From: Lentisphaerae bacterium ADurb.Bin242
GTDB taxonomy: Bacteria; Verrucomicrobiota; Lentisphaeria; Victivallales; UBA1829
Length of the DNA: 32,645 nucleotides
NCBI GenBank assembly: GCA_002069785.1
Contig: MWCA01000062.1
Location: forward strand, 1 to 32,645
Direction: 5' to 3'
Shown here: in pieces, positions 1-7,716 of the stretch
How positions within the stretch are numbered: the first letter of the stretch is position 1
Layout: each line of letters starts with the position of its first letter
Program-made: the position numbers and the translations under genes
Notes under the pieces: model-generated
Told to the model about the DNA's origin: nothing
Seen by the model: the letters and a program-made list of their open reading frames with translations, nothing else
Databases searched by the model: none

Positions 1-569
1 ATGTCCTGCGCCCCGTATGCAATCAGGTCGCGTCCCTGTCCGATCGCCTGAACCGCCGACGCGCAGGCCGCCGAAGGCGCCTGAACCACGCCCGTCACGC
101 TGAACAAATGCGACACGTTGAACGCGGCCGTATGCGAAACGCATTTGAAGAATTGCATGGAGGACATTTCCTCCAGTCCCTTTCCGGAAAGAAGGATCCG
201 GTAGGCCTCCTCGATCGCGCTTGAACCGCCCATGGTCGAACCGACGACGCATCCGCAGCGGCCTCCGGCGACCTCTTCCGGAGAAATCCCGGAATCAAAC
301 ACCGCCTGCTGTGCGGCATACGCCGCATACAGCGAAATGCTGCTCATGGAACGCCGGACGGAACGCGGCAGACTCTTCGCATATTCGGGCGGGAGCGAAA
401 CCGGAGAACCGAAAAAACGGTTGTCCTTCAATGGCGTATGGTTCCATTCGGTAATCTCGCGAATGCTGCATTTTCCTTCTTTCAGCCCCGCATACAGCTC
501 GTCCGGGGAATTCCCCAGCGGAGATGTCAATCCGATTCCGGTGATCACTACCCGGCGCCTCTGGTTCAT
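1..569 (-). CDS. Beta-ketoacyl-ACP synthase, FabF/KS-II type (partial, C-terminus beyond left edge)
   Basis: Only the N-terminal 189 codons lie in the window; the reading frame is open to base 1. The start RRRVVITGIGLTSPLGN is the standard opening of FabF-type condensing enzymes. The nucleophile region APSAACASAVQAIG places the catalytic Cys at residue 169, where thiolase-fold ketosynthases carry it; the two catalytic His would be off the edge. The enzyme would condense malonyl-ACP with an acyl-ACP in the cytoplasm. Its ATG overlaps the TGA of the upstream FAD oxidoreductase by four bases (ATGA), so the two are probably translationally coupled. SAACASA at the nucleophile differs from the usual TACATGA of housekeeping FabF. 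With the neighbouring reductase and oxidoreductase this suggests a specialised (polyene-type) ketosynthase rather than the primary FabF, but that is inference. Confidence 0.9.
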   Translation of the reverse strand, partial: MNQRRRVVITGIGLTSPLGNSPDELYAGLKEGKCSIREITEWNHTPLKDNRFFGSPVSLPPEYAKSLPRSVRRSMSSISLYAAYAAQQAVFDSGISPEEVAGGRCGCVVGSTMGGSSAIEEAYRILLSGKGLEEMSSMQFFKCVSHTAAFNVSHLFSVTGVVQAPSAACASAVQAIGQGRDLIAYGAQD

Positions 570-2077
570 GATACACGGCTCCTCTCGGGCTTCAAGTGTT
601 TTTTCATGGTGGCATGGTAGTGTTCCTCGCCCACCAGTTTACGCCAGACGATGAAGGCCGAAAGCATCGCCCCCATCGCGCCCGGAAGCAGGGCATTCTG
701 CCCGATGATGTAAAAATTCCGGATCGGCAGCCGCCCGAAAAGGTTCTGCTGTCCGAGCTTCTGCCGGATGCCGTAGGCCGAACCGTACGGCGACAGATAA
801 TCCCGGTAGGTCAGCATGGAGGCGGAATCGAGAATCCGAACCCGCCCTTCCAGTTCGGGCTGGACCTTGCATATTTTCCGGAACAGGTCTTCCGTCTTCG
901 CCTTTTTGTATTCCGCATACTCCGCCGGCCGGGTCGCATGGACCGTATCCTTCCAGCGTTCCGTTTCCTTTTCATACACATTTTCAAACGCGGTCACCGT
1001 CTGATAGGTTTTTCCATCCAGGCCGGTCTCTTCCGCCAGCATGATGCCGGCGGCGGTCACATCCGGATGGTCCGGCGACATAAGACGATCCAGGTCCGTG
1101 TGGGTGAGATAGGAGGTCAACTGCTGTTTGAAGACCTCCCGTTTGGGTTCGATCACGCCGAACACGGTGAAGAACCCGCAGCTCTCCTCGAACTCGTTCA
1201 CACGATCCGTGAAATCCCGCGACTTTCCTTCCGGCGGCAGCGTTTTTTCGATCTCGCGCGGATGCATGGTCATGATGCAATCCTTGAATTCGAGAACCGT
1301 GCCGTCGCTCAGGCGAATCCGGTGACAGCGCTTTTTTCCGATGTCCAGACACTCCGCCACCGTGCAGTTTGTCCGGATCTGAATTCCAAGTTCTTTCGCC
1401 TGCTTCAGGAAATTCCGGACGATCTCGTCGCCGCCGCCCACGAAGCGCACCAGACGGTCATCCAGCCCGTAGCTGATCCGGCAGTGCGTGGCCAGCGACA
1501 TCTCCGTGGCGGGCGTTCCGCAGCAGCAGATGGCAAAGGACGCCAGGAGCATTTTCAGCTCCTCGGAAAAGCTTTCCTTCCGCATATATTCGGAAAGACC
1601 GATGAAATCGTCGTCCGTCAGCAGCGTATCGGTGAAGCCTGCCCCCTCGCGGATGTTGAACAGGGGGGTCTTCCAGTAAATCTCGGACTCCTTCCGGAAA
1701 AACTCCCGGATCTTCCCCGCCTCGGCGGGGAACCGTTCCGAGTAATATTCCATCATGTTCGCGTGTCCATGGGGAATGTGGAACATCTTGTCACGGTCCG
1801 CAAGATAGACGTTTTTTCCGATCACGACTTCCCGGATCGCGTCGCGCATGTCCAGCATTTCGAACATGTCGCCGAAGCACCCGGAAAGACCGGTGGTGAA
1901 ATGGAAGCCTGTGTCGAAGGGAATTCCGCGGGAGTGAAACCGCTGCATGCTGCCTCCGACCCGAAACCCTTTCTCCACAAGGACGACCCGGGCACCGCTT
2001 TTGGCAAGCAGCAAGGCAAGTGTCATTCCGGCTGCGCCGCCCCCGACAACCACATAATCGCAGGTCTCTTTTGACAT
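566..2077 (-). CDS. FAD-dependent oxidoreductase, phytoene desaturase/retinol saturase-like
   Basis: A 503-residue flavoprotein. The N-terminus has a Rossmann dinucleotide-binding motif, G12-x-G14-x-x-G17 in YVVVGGGAAG, followed by the ribose-binding acidic residue E35 in VVLVEKG. Next come GGSMQRFHSRGIPFDTGFHF, typical of the CrtI/amine-oxidase superfamily, and a C-terminal FAD motif, IIGQNALLPGAMGAML. Length matches CrtI-like enzymes (about 490-510 aa). These enzymes desaturate, saturate or isomerise conjugated polyenes at the membrane face. No carotenoid genes are visible; the operon partners are a ketoreductase and a ketosynthase, so the substrate may be an ACP-bound or released polyene acyl chain. 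It starts 19 bases after the fabG-like stop with a GGAAGG ribosome-binding site, and its stop overlaps the ketosynthase start. Family assignment is firm; substrate is inferred. Confidence 0.88.
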   Translation of the reverse strand: MSKETCDYVVVGGGAAGMTLALLLAKSGARVVLVEKGFRVGGSMQRFHSRGIPFDTGFHFTTGLSGCFGDMFEMLDMRDAIREVVIGKNVYLADRDKMFHIPHGHANMMEYYSERFPAEAGKIREFFRKESEIYWKTPLFNIREGAGFTDTLLTDDDFIGLSEYMRKESFSEELKMLLASFAICCCGTPATEMSLATHCRISYGLDDRLVRFVGGGDEIVRNFLKQAKELGIQIRTNCTVAECLDIGKKRCHRIRLSDGTVLEFKDCIMTMHPREIEKTLPPEGKSRDFTDRVNEFEESCGFFTVFGVIEPKREVFKQQLTSYLTHTDLDRLMSPDHPDVTAAGIMLAEETGLDGKTYQTVTAFENVYEKETERWKDTVHATRPAEYAEYKKAKTEDLFRKICKVQPELEGRVRILDSASMLTYRDYLSPYGSAYGIRQKLGQQNLFGRLPIRNFYIIGQNALLPGAMGAMLSAFIVWRKLVGEEHYHATMKKHLKPERSRVS

Positions 2078-2096
2078 ATTTGCCTTCCCGCAGCCT

Positions 2097-2822
2097 CTAA
2101 ATAACCAATCCGCCGTTGACGGCGATCACCTGCCCATGGATGTAAAGGCTGTCCGGACCGCAAAGAAAACTGACCACATTCGCCACTTCCTCCGCCGTTC
2201 CGGCGCGATTCAGCGGAATCATCGGCAATATTTTTTCCTTCGGCAGATCCCGGGTCATGTCCGTTTCAATAAACCCGGGCGCGACGACATTCACGAGAAT
2301 GTTTTTGCGTCCGATCTCGCGCGCCAACGCCTTGGCGGCGCCGATCAGGGCCGCTTTCGACGCGGAGTAGTTCACCTGTCCGGCCTGTCCGGCCTGTCCC
2401 GAAGCGCTGCTGATCACCACAATCCGCCCGGACTTCTGGGCCATCATATTCATCATGAGCGGCTGGACCGTATTGTAAAATCCGTCCGTATTCGTCCGCA
2501 TCACGCTGTCCCACTCGTCGCCGGACATGAACACGAAAAAATTGTCTTTCGCAATTCCGGCATTATACACGATCACATCGGGAGCGGACATTCCGAAGAT
2601 CCGGTCGATTTCCCGGCCGGCCTCCTTGCGGTCGGCCACATCGAAGACCGCCATGGTGAAGGAACGGCCCAGCGACCTCACCAGGCGTTCCGTTTCGGAA
2701 ATCGGACCGTTCGGCTCCCGGCAGGCTGCAATGATATCGAAACCATCCTTTGCCAGCCGACAGGCAATCGCACGCCCGATTCCGCGGCTCGCACCAATGA
2801 CAAAGGCTCTCTTCTGCTCCAT
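2097..2822 (-). CDS. fabG: 3-oxoacyl-ACP reductase-like short-chain dehydrogenase (FabG family)
   Basis: A 241-residue classical SDR, the normal FabG length. The cofactor motif G10-A-S-R-G-I-G16 with R13 fits NADPH preference. YNAG follows near residue 86, then N111, and the catalytic set S139, Y152 and K156 (NYSASKAAL). The C-terminal APGFIETDM and NGGLVI blocks are also FabG-like. It would reduce 3-ketoacyl-ACP to 3-hydroxyacyl-ACP in the cytoplasm. It starts 11 bases after the small secreted protein's stop and is followed by the FAD oxidoreductase and ketosynthase, so it is the ketoreductase of this operon. Whether it is the housekeeping fabG cannot be told. The absence of fabD, acpP and fabH next to it favours a pathway-specific copy. 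A small in-frame repeat (GQAGQAGQ) sits just before the active-site Tyr. Confidence 0.9.
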   Translation of the reverse strand: MEQKRAFVIGASRGIGRAIACRLAKDGFDIIAACREPNGPISETERLVRSLGRSFTMAVFDVADRKEAGREIDRIFGMSAPDVIVYNAGIAKDNFFVFMSGDEWDSVMRTNTDGFYNTVQPLMMNMMAQKSGRIVVISSASGQAGQAGQVNYSASKAALIGAAKALAREIGRKNILVNVVAPGFIETDMTRDLPKEKILPMIPLNRAGTAEEVANVVSFLCGPDSLYIHGQVIAVNGGLVI

Positions 2823-2833
2823 AATATTTCCAA

Positions 2834-3385
2834 TCAGCGGGTCATGGCGGAATGCAGAGAAAGCACTTCACGGATCCCGACGGGTTTTCTGGCCGTTTTA
2901 TTCATATAACTCAAATCGCACGCGATCAGGGAGGAGGCAAAACCGTTCGGATGATAGGTGGTCCTGGAACTACAGGAGGCCTTTCCGGTCCAGACTTTGG
3001 TTTTTTCTTTGTTGTTCAAAATAACGTCCATGAGAAAAAATGTCTCCAGCCGCTGCCTGGGCGTGATGTCGGCAGTGAAAGTGTATTCCACAAAGAAGGA
3101 GGCGGCTTCTTTGGACGCCGCTTTCGGATATCCGAGGAAAATCAAGCCTTTTTCAATGAACCCCTGGCACTGCGGACTCTGCGGATTCGGAACCACCCAG
3201 AAGGCGCCGGTCACATTGGCTACCGAGAGAACAATCGCATCCACATGCATCACAGTCGCTGTCGCCATCCGCGTTCCCGGGAAATTCTGCGAAACAGACT
3301 GTCCCACCGGCTGCGGCGCCGCCTCTACGATCAGTCCACAGAAAAAGACAGATGCGAACGCTAGCGCGACCCAAAGGATTTTCAT
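2834..3385 (-). CDS. Small secreted protein, possibly DUF4136-like
   Basis: About 183 aa. The chosen ATG (3383-3385) has a good ribosome-binding site AAAGGAG at 3394-3400 and opens directly into a signal peptide (MKILWVALAFASVFFCGLIVEA, then AAPQP). The longer frame to 3448 has no comparable site. No lipobox Cys is evident; the Cys sits inside the hydrophobic stretch. The mature part contains GFIEKGLIFLGYPKA, FFVEYTF and LNNKEKTKVWTGKAS. This resembles the spacing in DUF4136-type periplasmic proteins (a helix ending in KGY, a V-x-Y strand, then a KVWxGxA strand), but the similarity is by eye and uncertain. It leads the operon with the reductase, oxidoreductase and ketosynthase, so it may act in envelope handling of their product. 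Confidence 0.7.
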   Translation of the reverse strand: MKILWVALAFASVFFCGLIVEAAPQPVGQSVSQNFPGTRMATATVMHVDAIVLSVANVTGAFWVVPNPQSPQCQGFIEKGLIFLGYPKAASKEAASFFVEYTFTADITPRQRLETFFLMDVILNNKEKTKVWTGKASCSSRTTYHPNGFASSLIACDLSYMNKTARKPVGIREVLSLHSAMTR

Positions 3386-3393
3386 GACCTTTT

Positions 3394-3400
3394 CTCCTTT
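3394..3400 (-). promoter_or_regulatory. Ribosome-binding site deciding the start of the small secreted protein
   Basis: AAAGGAG on the minus strand, eight bases before the ATG at 3385. It supports that start over the upstream in-frame ATG at 3448. Confidence 0.7.
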
Positions 3401-3448
3401 TATTTTGATCAGCAACACATTGCTCCGACAACTCTTCCATGCCAGCAT

Positions 3449-3476
3449 AATGTAACTGCTTCAAAAAAAAAGTCAA
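3449..3476 (-). promoter_or_regulatory. Putative sigma-70-type promoter of the ketosynthase operon
   Basis: On the minus strand TTGACT (3471-3476) is followed after 16 bases by TACATT (3449-3454). The spacer opens with a run of eight T. The resulting leader to the ATG at 3385 would be about 55-60 bases. The -35 is good and the -10 moderate (4 of 6 matches). Confidence 0.4.
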
Positions 3477-3507
3477 TCATGTGAAAAAAAATAATTCAGA
3501 CTTTTTC

Positions 3508-3535
3508 ATCCCGGCCAAACTCAATCTGCCGGGAT
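3508..3535 (-). terminator. Stem-loop after the membrane-protein pair, possible terminator
   Basis: A perfect 8-bp stem, ATCCCGGC/GCCGGGAT, with a 12-base loop lies 16 bases past the stop of the 3552-5504 gene on the minus strand. No T run follows immediately; a T-rich stretch comes about 13 bases later. It sits between that gene and the promoter of the next operon, where a terminator is expected. Confidence 0.45.
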
Positions 3536-3551
3536 ATCCATATCGGTAAAA

Positions 3552-5504
3552 TCAGGGGAACGCGCGGTCTTCCGGACGCGGCTCCGGCACACGCGGTTTC
3601 CGCAGCGCCTCCAGACACAGAAGAACCGCATCGTACAGACCATACAGGAACGCACAAAGCATGGCCGCTCCCGTAATCCAGTAATTCCCGGCGTAAAACA
3701 CGATCAGGAACAACCCCAGGAACAATGGAACGGGAAGTATTTCACGCAGGGGCCGTCCCTTCTTGCGCGCTTGAAGAAAGTCCTTCACGAAAGTCGCCAG
3801 GACCACAACGGAAAGTGCAATCACGATCCAGCGGACCATATCCATCGTTTCCGGACTCACCCCGTAGCGTTCCAGACCCCACGGCAGATACCGGCGGACC
3901 GCCGGAGCGTCGCCCGGAGCGGTCAGCAGCACGCCCGCCAGCAATATTCCGAGCGAACGGAATACAACGGATAAACGCTGCTTCCAGACACAGTTGAGAA
4001 AAATCGCCGCCATGAACGCGGGATAGACCGGCAGAATAAAACGGGAATAGTTGTTGTAAACTACCGGATAGCCCGTGAAGAAAAATAGAACGGGGTAAAT
4101 CCATAATGCCAGAATCGCCCGGGTTTTCCTGTCCGGGATGAAAAACAAGGACAGTGTGCCCAACACAAAAACCGCATGGTTGCTCGCCGACAGAAAATAC
4201 AGTCCGTACGGCACCAGCTTCAGAACAAACCCTTTCACCGCATCATTGCTGGTATGCAGCACATACGGCATTGTGAACGGAGAACCGAAGTGATGAAGGT
4301 TCACCGCCAGCTGAAACGAGAAGACCGTCAGGAATGCAAATGCACCATAGAAGATCAACCGCAGCCGGGTTCCGGGAATTTTCAACAGATCGGCATAATT
4401 CAGATACAGGATGAACCCGAGAAGCGGCGCATAGAGAATACTGTTGATCCGGATCAGGCAGGTCGTTGCAAACAGAGCGGATACGATGATCATATTCCGG
4501 GTCGAAGGTTTCAGGGAAATTGCACAGAAAAGGGTCAGGAACAGAAACAGCATGCAGAGGGCATCGCTCATGCCATTCCATCCGCAGGCAATGTATATCT
4601 CAAAAAGAGAGGGACTGAACCCTAAAGCAGGAAATGACGGAACCGACTTCTGCACATAGGTCTCCGCAACGTAGAGCTTGACGGAGTACAGTCTCTGATG
4701 ATATAACAGAATAAAGCCATACCAGAGAAAGAGAGACCATGCCGGAAGAGTTTCCGAACGGAAGAGTTTTTTCAAAACCATATACACAAACAAGAGACAG
4801 ACCGGCGCAACCAGAAAACAATTGATGGAAGGTGCCAGATAGGACACCTCCTGATATGTTGCTGCGATTCCGGTGAACAGTAATATAGGAATATAGAAGA
4901 TAACAGAATGACCGATCGTATAATTAAAGGATTTTGTAAAATCAAAAGCAAGAATTTTTTTTGCGATTTCAAAATACCAGACTTCATCCGAAGGTTTGAT
5001 GAGAACGCCTCCTGAATATCCGATCACATAAAGGCAAATCCCGAAATGGAAAAAAAGGATCGACAGAGGCATCAGATATTTCCGGAACCGGAAGGTCTTG
5101 TCTCTGAAAAAGATAAACAGGGACAGGAGACATAAAAAAAGGAAAATGACTCCGAGAAACATGGGAACGGGAAGCCGGGCGAAACGGAAGGTATATGCTC
5201 GGGAATCACCTCCTCTGACGACACTTTCCACCTCGGGAAAAGTCCAGAATAATTCCCCCATCTGGGGAATTAAAACCCGCCAGATGGGGGTCTCAACAAC
5301 CAGATAATCCAGAAAAGCAACATTCATTTTCTCTTTTTTCAATACGACGGCTGACATTTCTTTTTCAACCGTATAAGCCAAATTCAGGTTCTCCTGAAAC
5401 CGGTACAGCGGCGCTCCTTTCTGGAGAAGCATCACCTCTTCCGAAACAGCCGCACTGCCCAGAAAAATCAGACAGAAAAACACCCAAAACATTTTGGAAT
5501 TCAT
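3552..5504 (-). CDS. Polytopic membrane protein, GT-C glycosyltransferase-like (duplicate copy A)
   Basis: About 650 aa. The ATG at 5504 is chosen because GGGAG lies six bases upstream, the signal peptide begins there (MNSKMFWVFFCLIFLGSAAV), and it aligns with the start of the neighbouring paralog. An in-frame extension to 5750 would run back over the paralog's 3' end and is an artefact. After the signal peptide comes a periplasmic region of roughly 130 residues, then about ten to twelve membrane helices. GYSGGVLIKPSDEVWYF after an early helix has the acidic DE pair on a presumed extracytoplasmic loop that GT-C enzymes use. NNYSRFILPVYPAFMAA near the C-terminal third also resembles that superfamily. 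By inference it uses a polyprenyl-phosphate-sugar donor; a sequence-based family could not be named. Nine residues (LRKPRVPEP) near the C-terminus are absent from the paralog. Confidence 0.75.
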   Translation of the reverse strand: MNSKMFWVFFCLIFLGSAAVSEEVMLLQKGAPLYRFQENLNLAYTVEKEMSAVVLKKEKMNVAFLDYLVVETPIWRVLIPQMGELFWTFPEVESVVRGGDSRAYTFRFARLPVPMFLGVIFLFLCLLSLFIFFRDKTFRFRKYLMPLSILFFHFGICLYVIGYSGGVLIKPSDEVWYFEIAKKILAFDFTKSFNYTIGHSVIFYIPILLFTGIAATYQEVSYLAPSINCFLVAPVCLLFVYMVLKKLFRSETLPAWSLFLWYGFILLYHQRLYSVKLYVAETYVQKSVPSFPALGFSPSLFEIYIACGWNGMSDALCMLFLFLTLFCAISLKPSTRNMIIVSALFATTCLIRINSILYAPLLGFILYLNYADLLKIPGTRLRLIFYGAFAFLTVFSFQLAVNLHHFGSPFTMPYVLHTSNDAVKGFVLKLVPYGLYFLSASNHAVFVLGTLSLFFIPDRKTRAILALWIYPVLFFFTGYPVVYNNYSRFILPVYPAFMAAIFLNCVWKQRLSVVFRSLGILLAGVLLTAPGDAPAVRRYLPWGLERYGVSPETMDMVRWIVIALSVVVLATFVKDFLQARKKGRPLREILPVPLFLGLFLIVFYAGNYWITGAAMLCAFLYGLYDAVLLCLEALRKPRVPEPRPEDRAFP

Positions 5505-5548
5505 CCGCATCTCCCGTATGATAACTGATTCCCGACAGAAAAGATAAA

Positions 5549-5579
5549 ATAATATTGCACTTACTATTCCATTTTTCAA
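5549..5579 (-). promoter_or_regulatory. Putative promoter of duplicate copy A, conserved with copy B
   Basis: On the minus strand TTGAAA (5574-5579) is followed, after 19 bases ending GTGCAA, by TATTAT (5549-5554). The same elements with the same 19-base spacing occur before copy B (7585-7615). GTCGGGAA is also shared downstream. Preservation of these blocks while the spacer has changed suggests function. Nineteen bases is long for sigma-70; AATATT at 17 bases is an alternative -10. Confidence 0.5.
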
Positions 5580-5625
5580 GTATGCCACGCAACAAATGCG
5601 GCACCCCCAATATTCCGCCGGAAAA

Positions 5626-7542
5626 TCAAGGGAACGCGCGGTCTTCCGGACGCGCCTCCAGACACAGAAGAACCGCATCGTACAGGCCATACAGGAATGC
5701 ACAAAGCATGGCCGCTCCCGTAATCCAGTAATTCCCGGCGTAAAACACAATCAGGAACAACCCCAGGAAAAACGGGATGGACAGAATTTCACGCAACGGC
5801 TGCCCTTCTTTGCGCGCACGAAGAATGTCTTTCATAAAAGTCGCCAGAACCACAATAGAAAGTGCAATTACGATCCAGCGGACCATATCCATCGTTTCAG
5901 GGCTCACCCCGTGCCATTCCAGACTCCACGGCAGATACCGGCGAACTGCCGGAGCGTCGCCCGGAGCGGTCAGCAGCACGCCCGCCAGCAGTATCCCGAG
6001 ACTGCGCAGCACCACGGACAACCGCTCTTTCCAGACTCCGTTGAGAAAAATCGCCGCCATGAACGCAGGATACACCGGCAGAATAAAACGGGAATAGTTG
6101 TTGTAAACCACCGGATAGCCCGTGAAGAAAAACACAACAGGATAAATCCACAATGCGAGAAGCGCCCGCATCTTCCTGTCCGGGATGAAAAACAGGGACA
6201 GCGTGCCCAACACAAAAATCGCATGGTTGCTCGCCGATAGAAAATACAGTCCGTACGGCACCAGTCCCGGCATAAATCCATGGACGGAATCATTGTCGGT
6301 GTGCAGCACATACGGCCAGGTGAAAGGGGAACCGAACTGATAAAAGTTTACCGCCAGCTGAAGCGAGAAGACCGCCAGGAATGCAAGCGAACCGTACAAG
6401 ATCAACCGCCGCCGGTTTCCGGGAATTTTCAGCAGTTCGGCATAATTCAGATACAGAATGAACCCGAAAAGCGGCACGTAGAGAATACTGTTGATCCGGA
6501 TCAGACAGGTCGCTGCAAACAGAGCGGAGACAATGATCAGATTCCGGACCGAAGGTTTCAGCAGAATCCCGGCCAACAAGGAAAGAAAGAGAAACAGCAT
6601 GCAGAGCGGATCACTGATCCCGTGCCATCCGAAGACGACATACAAATCGTAAAGAGAGAGATTGAGTCCGAAAACAGGCAGTGCGGCAACCGCCTTCTGC
6701 ACATAGGTCTCTGCTATATTGAGTTGGCCGGTGAACAGACGCGGATGATACAGCAGGACAAAGCCGAACCACAGCAGGAGAGAATAAAAAGGAAGCGTCG
6801 CGGAACGGAAAAGTTTCTTCAGGACCCCGAAAACAAGCAGAAGACAGACCGGCATGATGAAAAAACAGTTGAGTATCATCGCCCACAAACCTGCTTCCTC
6901 ATACTTGACAGCCCCGGTGAAAAACACAAGAGGGGCGTAAAAGAACAAGGGATGCCCGATCGTATAACGGAACGGCGCCGAGAAATCAAAAGAAAGAAGC
7001 TGTCGGCCGATTTTGAAGTACCAGATCTCATCCGTCGGTTTGATGAACACTCCGCCGGAATATCCAATCGCATAAAGGCAGATCCCGCATTGCAAACAAA
7101 CGATTGACAGGGGAAGCAGACAGTTCCGGAAGCGGAAGGTCTTGTTCCAGAAGAAAAACAGGGCGGACAGCGCCCCCGCGAAAAGAAGAAGCGCGCCGGA
7201 AAACAGCAGAGGCGGAATCCGCGCAAAGCGGAACGAATATTCCTTCAAATCCTTTTTGTAAACGCTTTCGATGTCGGGAAACGTCCAGAATTCCCCCATA
7301 TTCGAAACAAACACCTTCCACAGCGAAGTCCGCAGAACCAGATAATCCTGAAAAATCATATCCGATTCCCGCTTTTTCAAGACGATCGCAGCCATTTCTT
7401 TTTCCACCGTATATGCCAGATTCATCTTTTCCGGATCTTGAAACAGGGGAGCCCCTTTTTGAAGAGGAAAAATTTCATCCGAAGCGGATGCGGCATTGAA
7501 AAAAAACAGAAAAAGAAACAATCCGAACACTTTCAATTTCAT
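5626..7542 (-). CDS. Polytopic membrane protein, GT-C glycosyltransferase-like (duplicate copy B)
   Basis: 638 aa. Signal peptide MKLKVFGLFLFLFFFNAASAS, then a periplasmic N-terminal region containing LQKGAPLF and AYTVEKEM, then about ten to twelve membrane helices. GYSGGVFIKPTDEIWYF carries the acidic DE pair, and NNYSRFILPVYPAFMAA recurs as in copy A. The start is supported by GGGAGAGA just before the ATG. It is a tandem paralog of the gene at 3552-5504. The C-terminal third is almost identical in protein and DNA, whereas the N-terminal half is clearly diverged. The extra nine residues near the C-terminus of copy A are missing here. Likely role is transfer of a lipid-linked sugar at the outer face of the inner membrane, by analogy only. 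A different transport or acyltransfer role is not excluded. Confidence 0.78.
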   Translation of the reverse strand: MKLKVFGLFLFLFFFNAASASDEIFPLQKGAPLFQDPEKMNLAYTVEKEMAAIVLKKRESDMIFQDYLVLRTSLWKVFVSNMGEFWTFPDIESVYKKDLKEYSFRFARIPPLLFSGALLLFAGALSALFFFWNKTFRFRNCLLPLSIVCLQCGICLYAIGYSGGVFIKPTDEIWYFKIGRQLLSFDFSAPFRYTIGHPLFFYAPLVFFTGAVKYEEAGLWAMILNCFFIMPVCLLLVFGVLKKLFRSATLPFYSLLLWFGFVLLYHPRLFTGQLNIAETYVQKAVAALPVFGLNLSLYDLYVVFGWHGISDPLCMLFLFLSLLAGILLKPSVRNLIIVSALFAATCLIRINSILYVPLFGFILYLNYAELLKIPGNRRRLILYGSLAFLAVFSLQLAVNFYQFGSPFTWPYVLHTDNDSVHGFMPGLVPYGLYFLSASNHAIFVLGTLSLFFIPDRKMRALLALWIYPVVFFFTGYPVVYNNYSRFILPVYPAFMAAIFLNGVWKERLSVVLRSLGILLAGVLLTAPGDAPAVRRYLPWSLEWHGVSPETMDMVRWIVIALSIVVLATFMKDILRARKEGQPLREILSIPFFLGLFLIVFYAGNYWITGAAMLCAFLYGLYDAVLLCLEARPEDRAFP

Positions 7543-7584
7543 TCTCTCTCCCGGCTATGTCGGTCGGTTCCCGACTTGAACAGA

Positions 7585-7615
7585 ATAATATTGCACGGAA
7601 TTTTCTGTTTTTCAA
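7585..7615 (-). promoter_or_regulatory. Putative promoter of duplicate copy B
   Basis: Minus strand TTGAAA (7610-7615), 19 bases, TATTAT (7585-7590), with GTGCAATATTATT around the -10. It is identical in layout to the promoter before copy A. Confidence 0.5.
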
Positions 7616-7716
7616 GCATATATGACCTACATATCGCAGACATTCGGAAGAGAGCCGTCCGGGCTGTTCCGATCCTGAAAAAAATTCCAGAACATCCCGA
7701 AAAGGAATGCCGGAAT

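Larger units (their letters stand above)
3552..7615 (-). repeat. Tandem gene duplication (two units of about 2.0 kb including promoter)
   Basis: Unit A spans about 3552-5579 and unit B about 5626-7615. DNA identity is highest at the 3' ends (3552 to about 4250 against 5626 to about 6310, with perfect runs of about 50 bases such as the stretch beginning at 3655 and its counterpart near 5700). It decays toward the 5' ends. Similarity stops just past each stop codon and resumes in the promoters. A single indel of 27 bases near 3580 separates the copies. Confidence 0.85.

Noticed and set aside
596..2074. A 492-codon plus-strand frame across the FAD oxidoreductase
   Set aside because: Antisense shadow of a gene with clear Rossmann motifs and operon context; rich in His/Arg/Pro without any recognisable domain.
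2370..2400. Short tandem repeat (two to three copies of a nine-base unit) in the fabG-like gene
   Set aside because: It encodes GQAGQAGQ in the SDR active-site loop; too short and in-frame to be a mobile or phase-variable repeat.
5564..5600. Possible sigma-54 promoter (TGGCAT...TTGAA) before membrane-protein copy A
   Set aside because: No GC dinucleotide at the -12 position; the conserved TTGAAA/TATTAT pair explains the region better.
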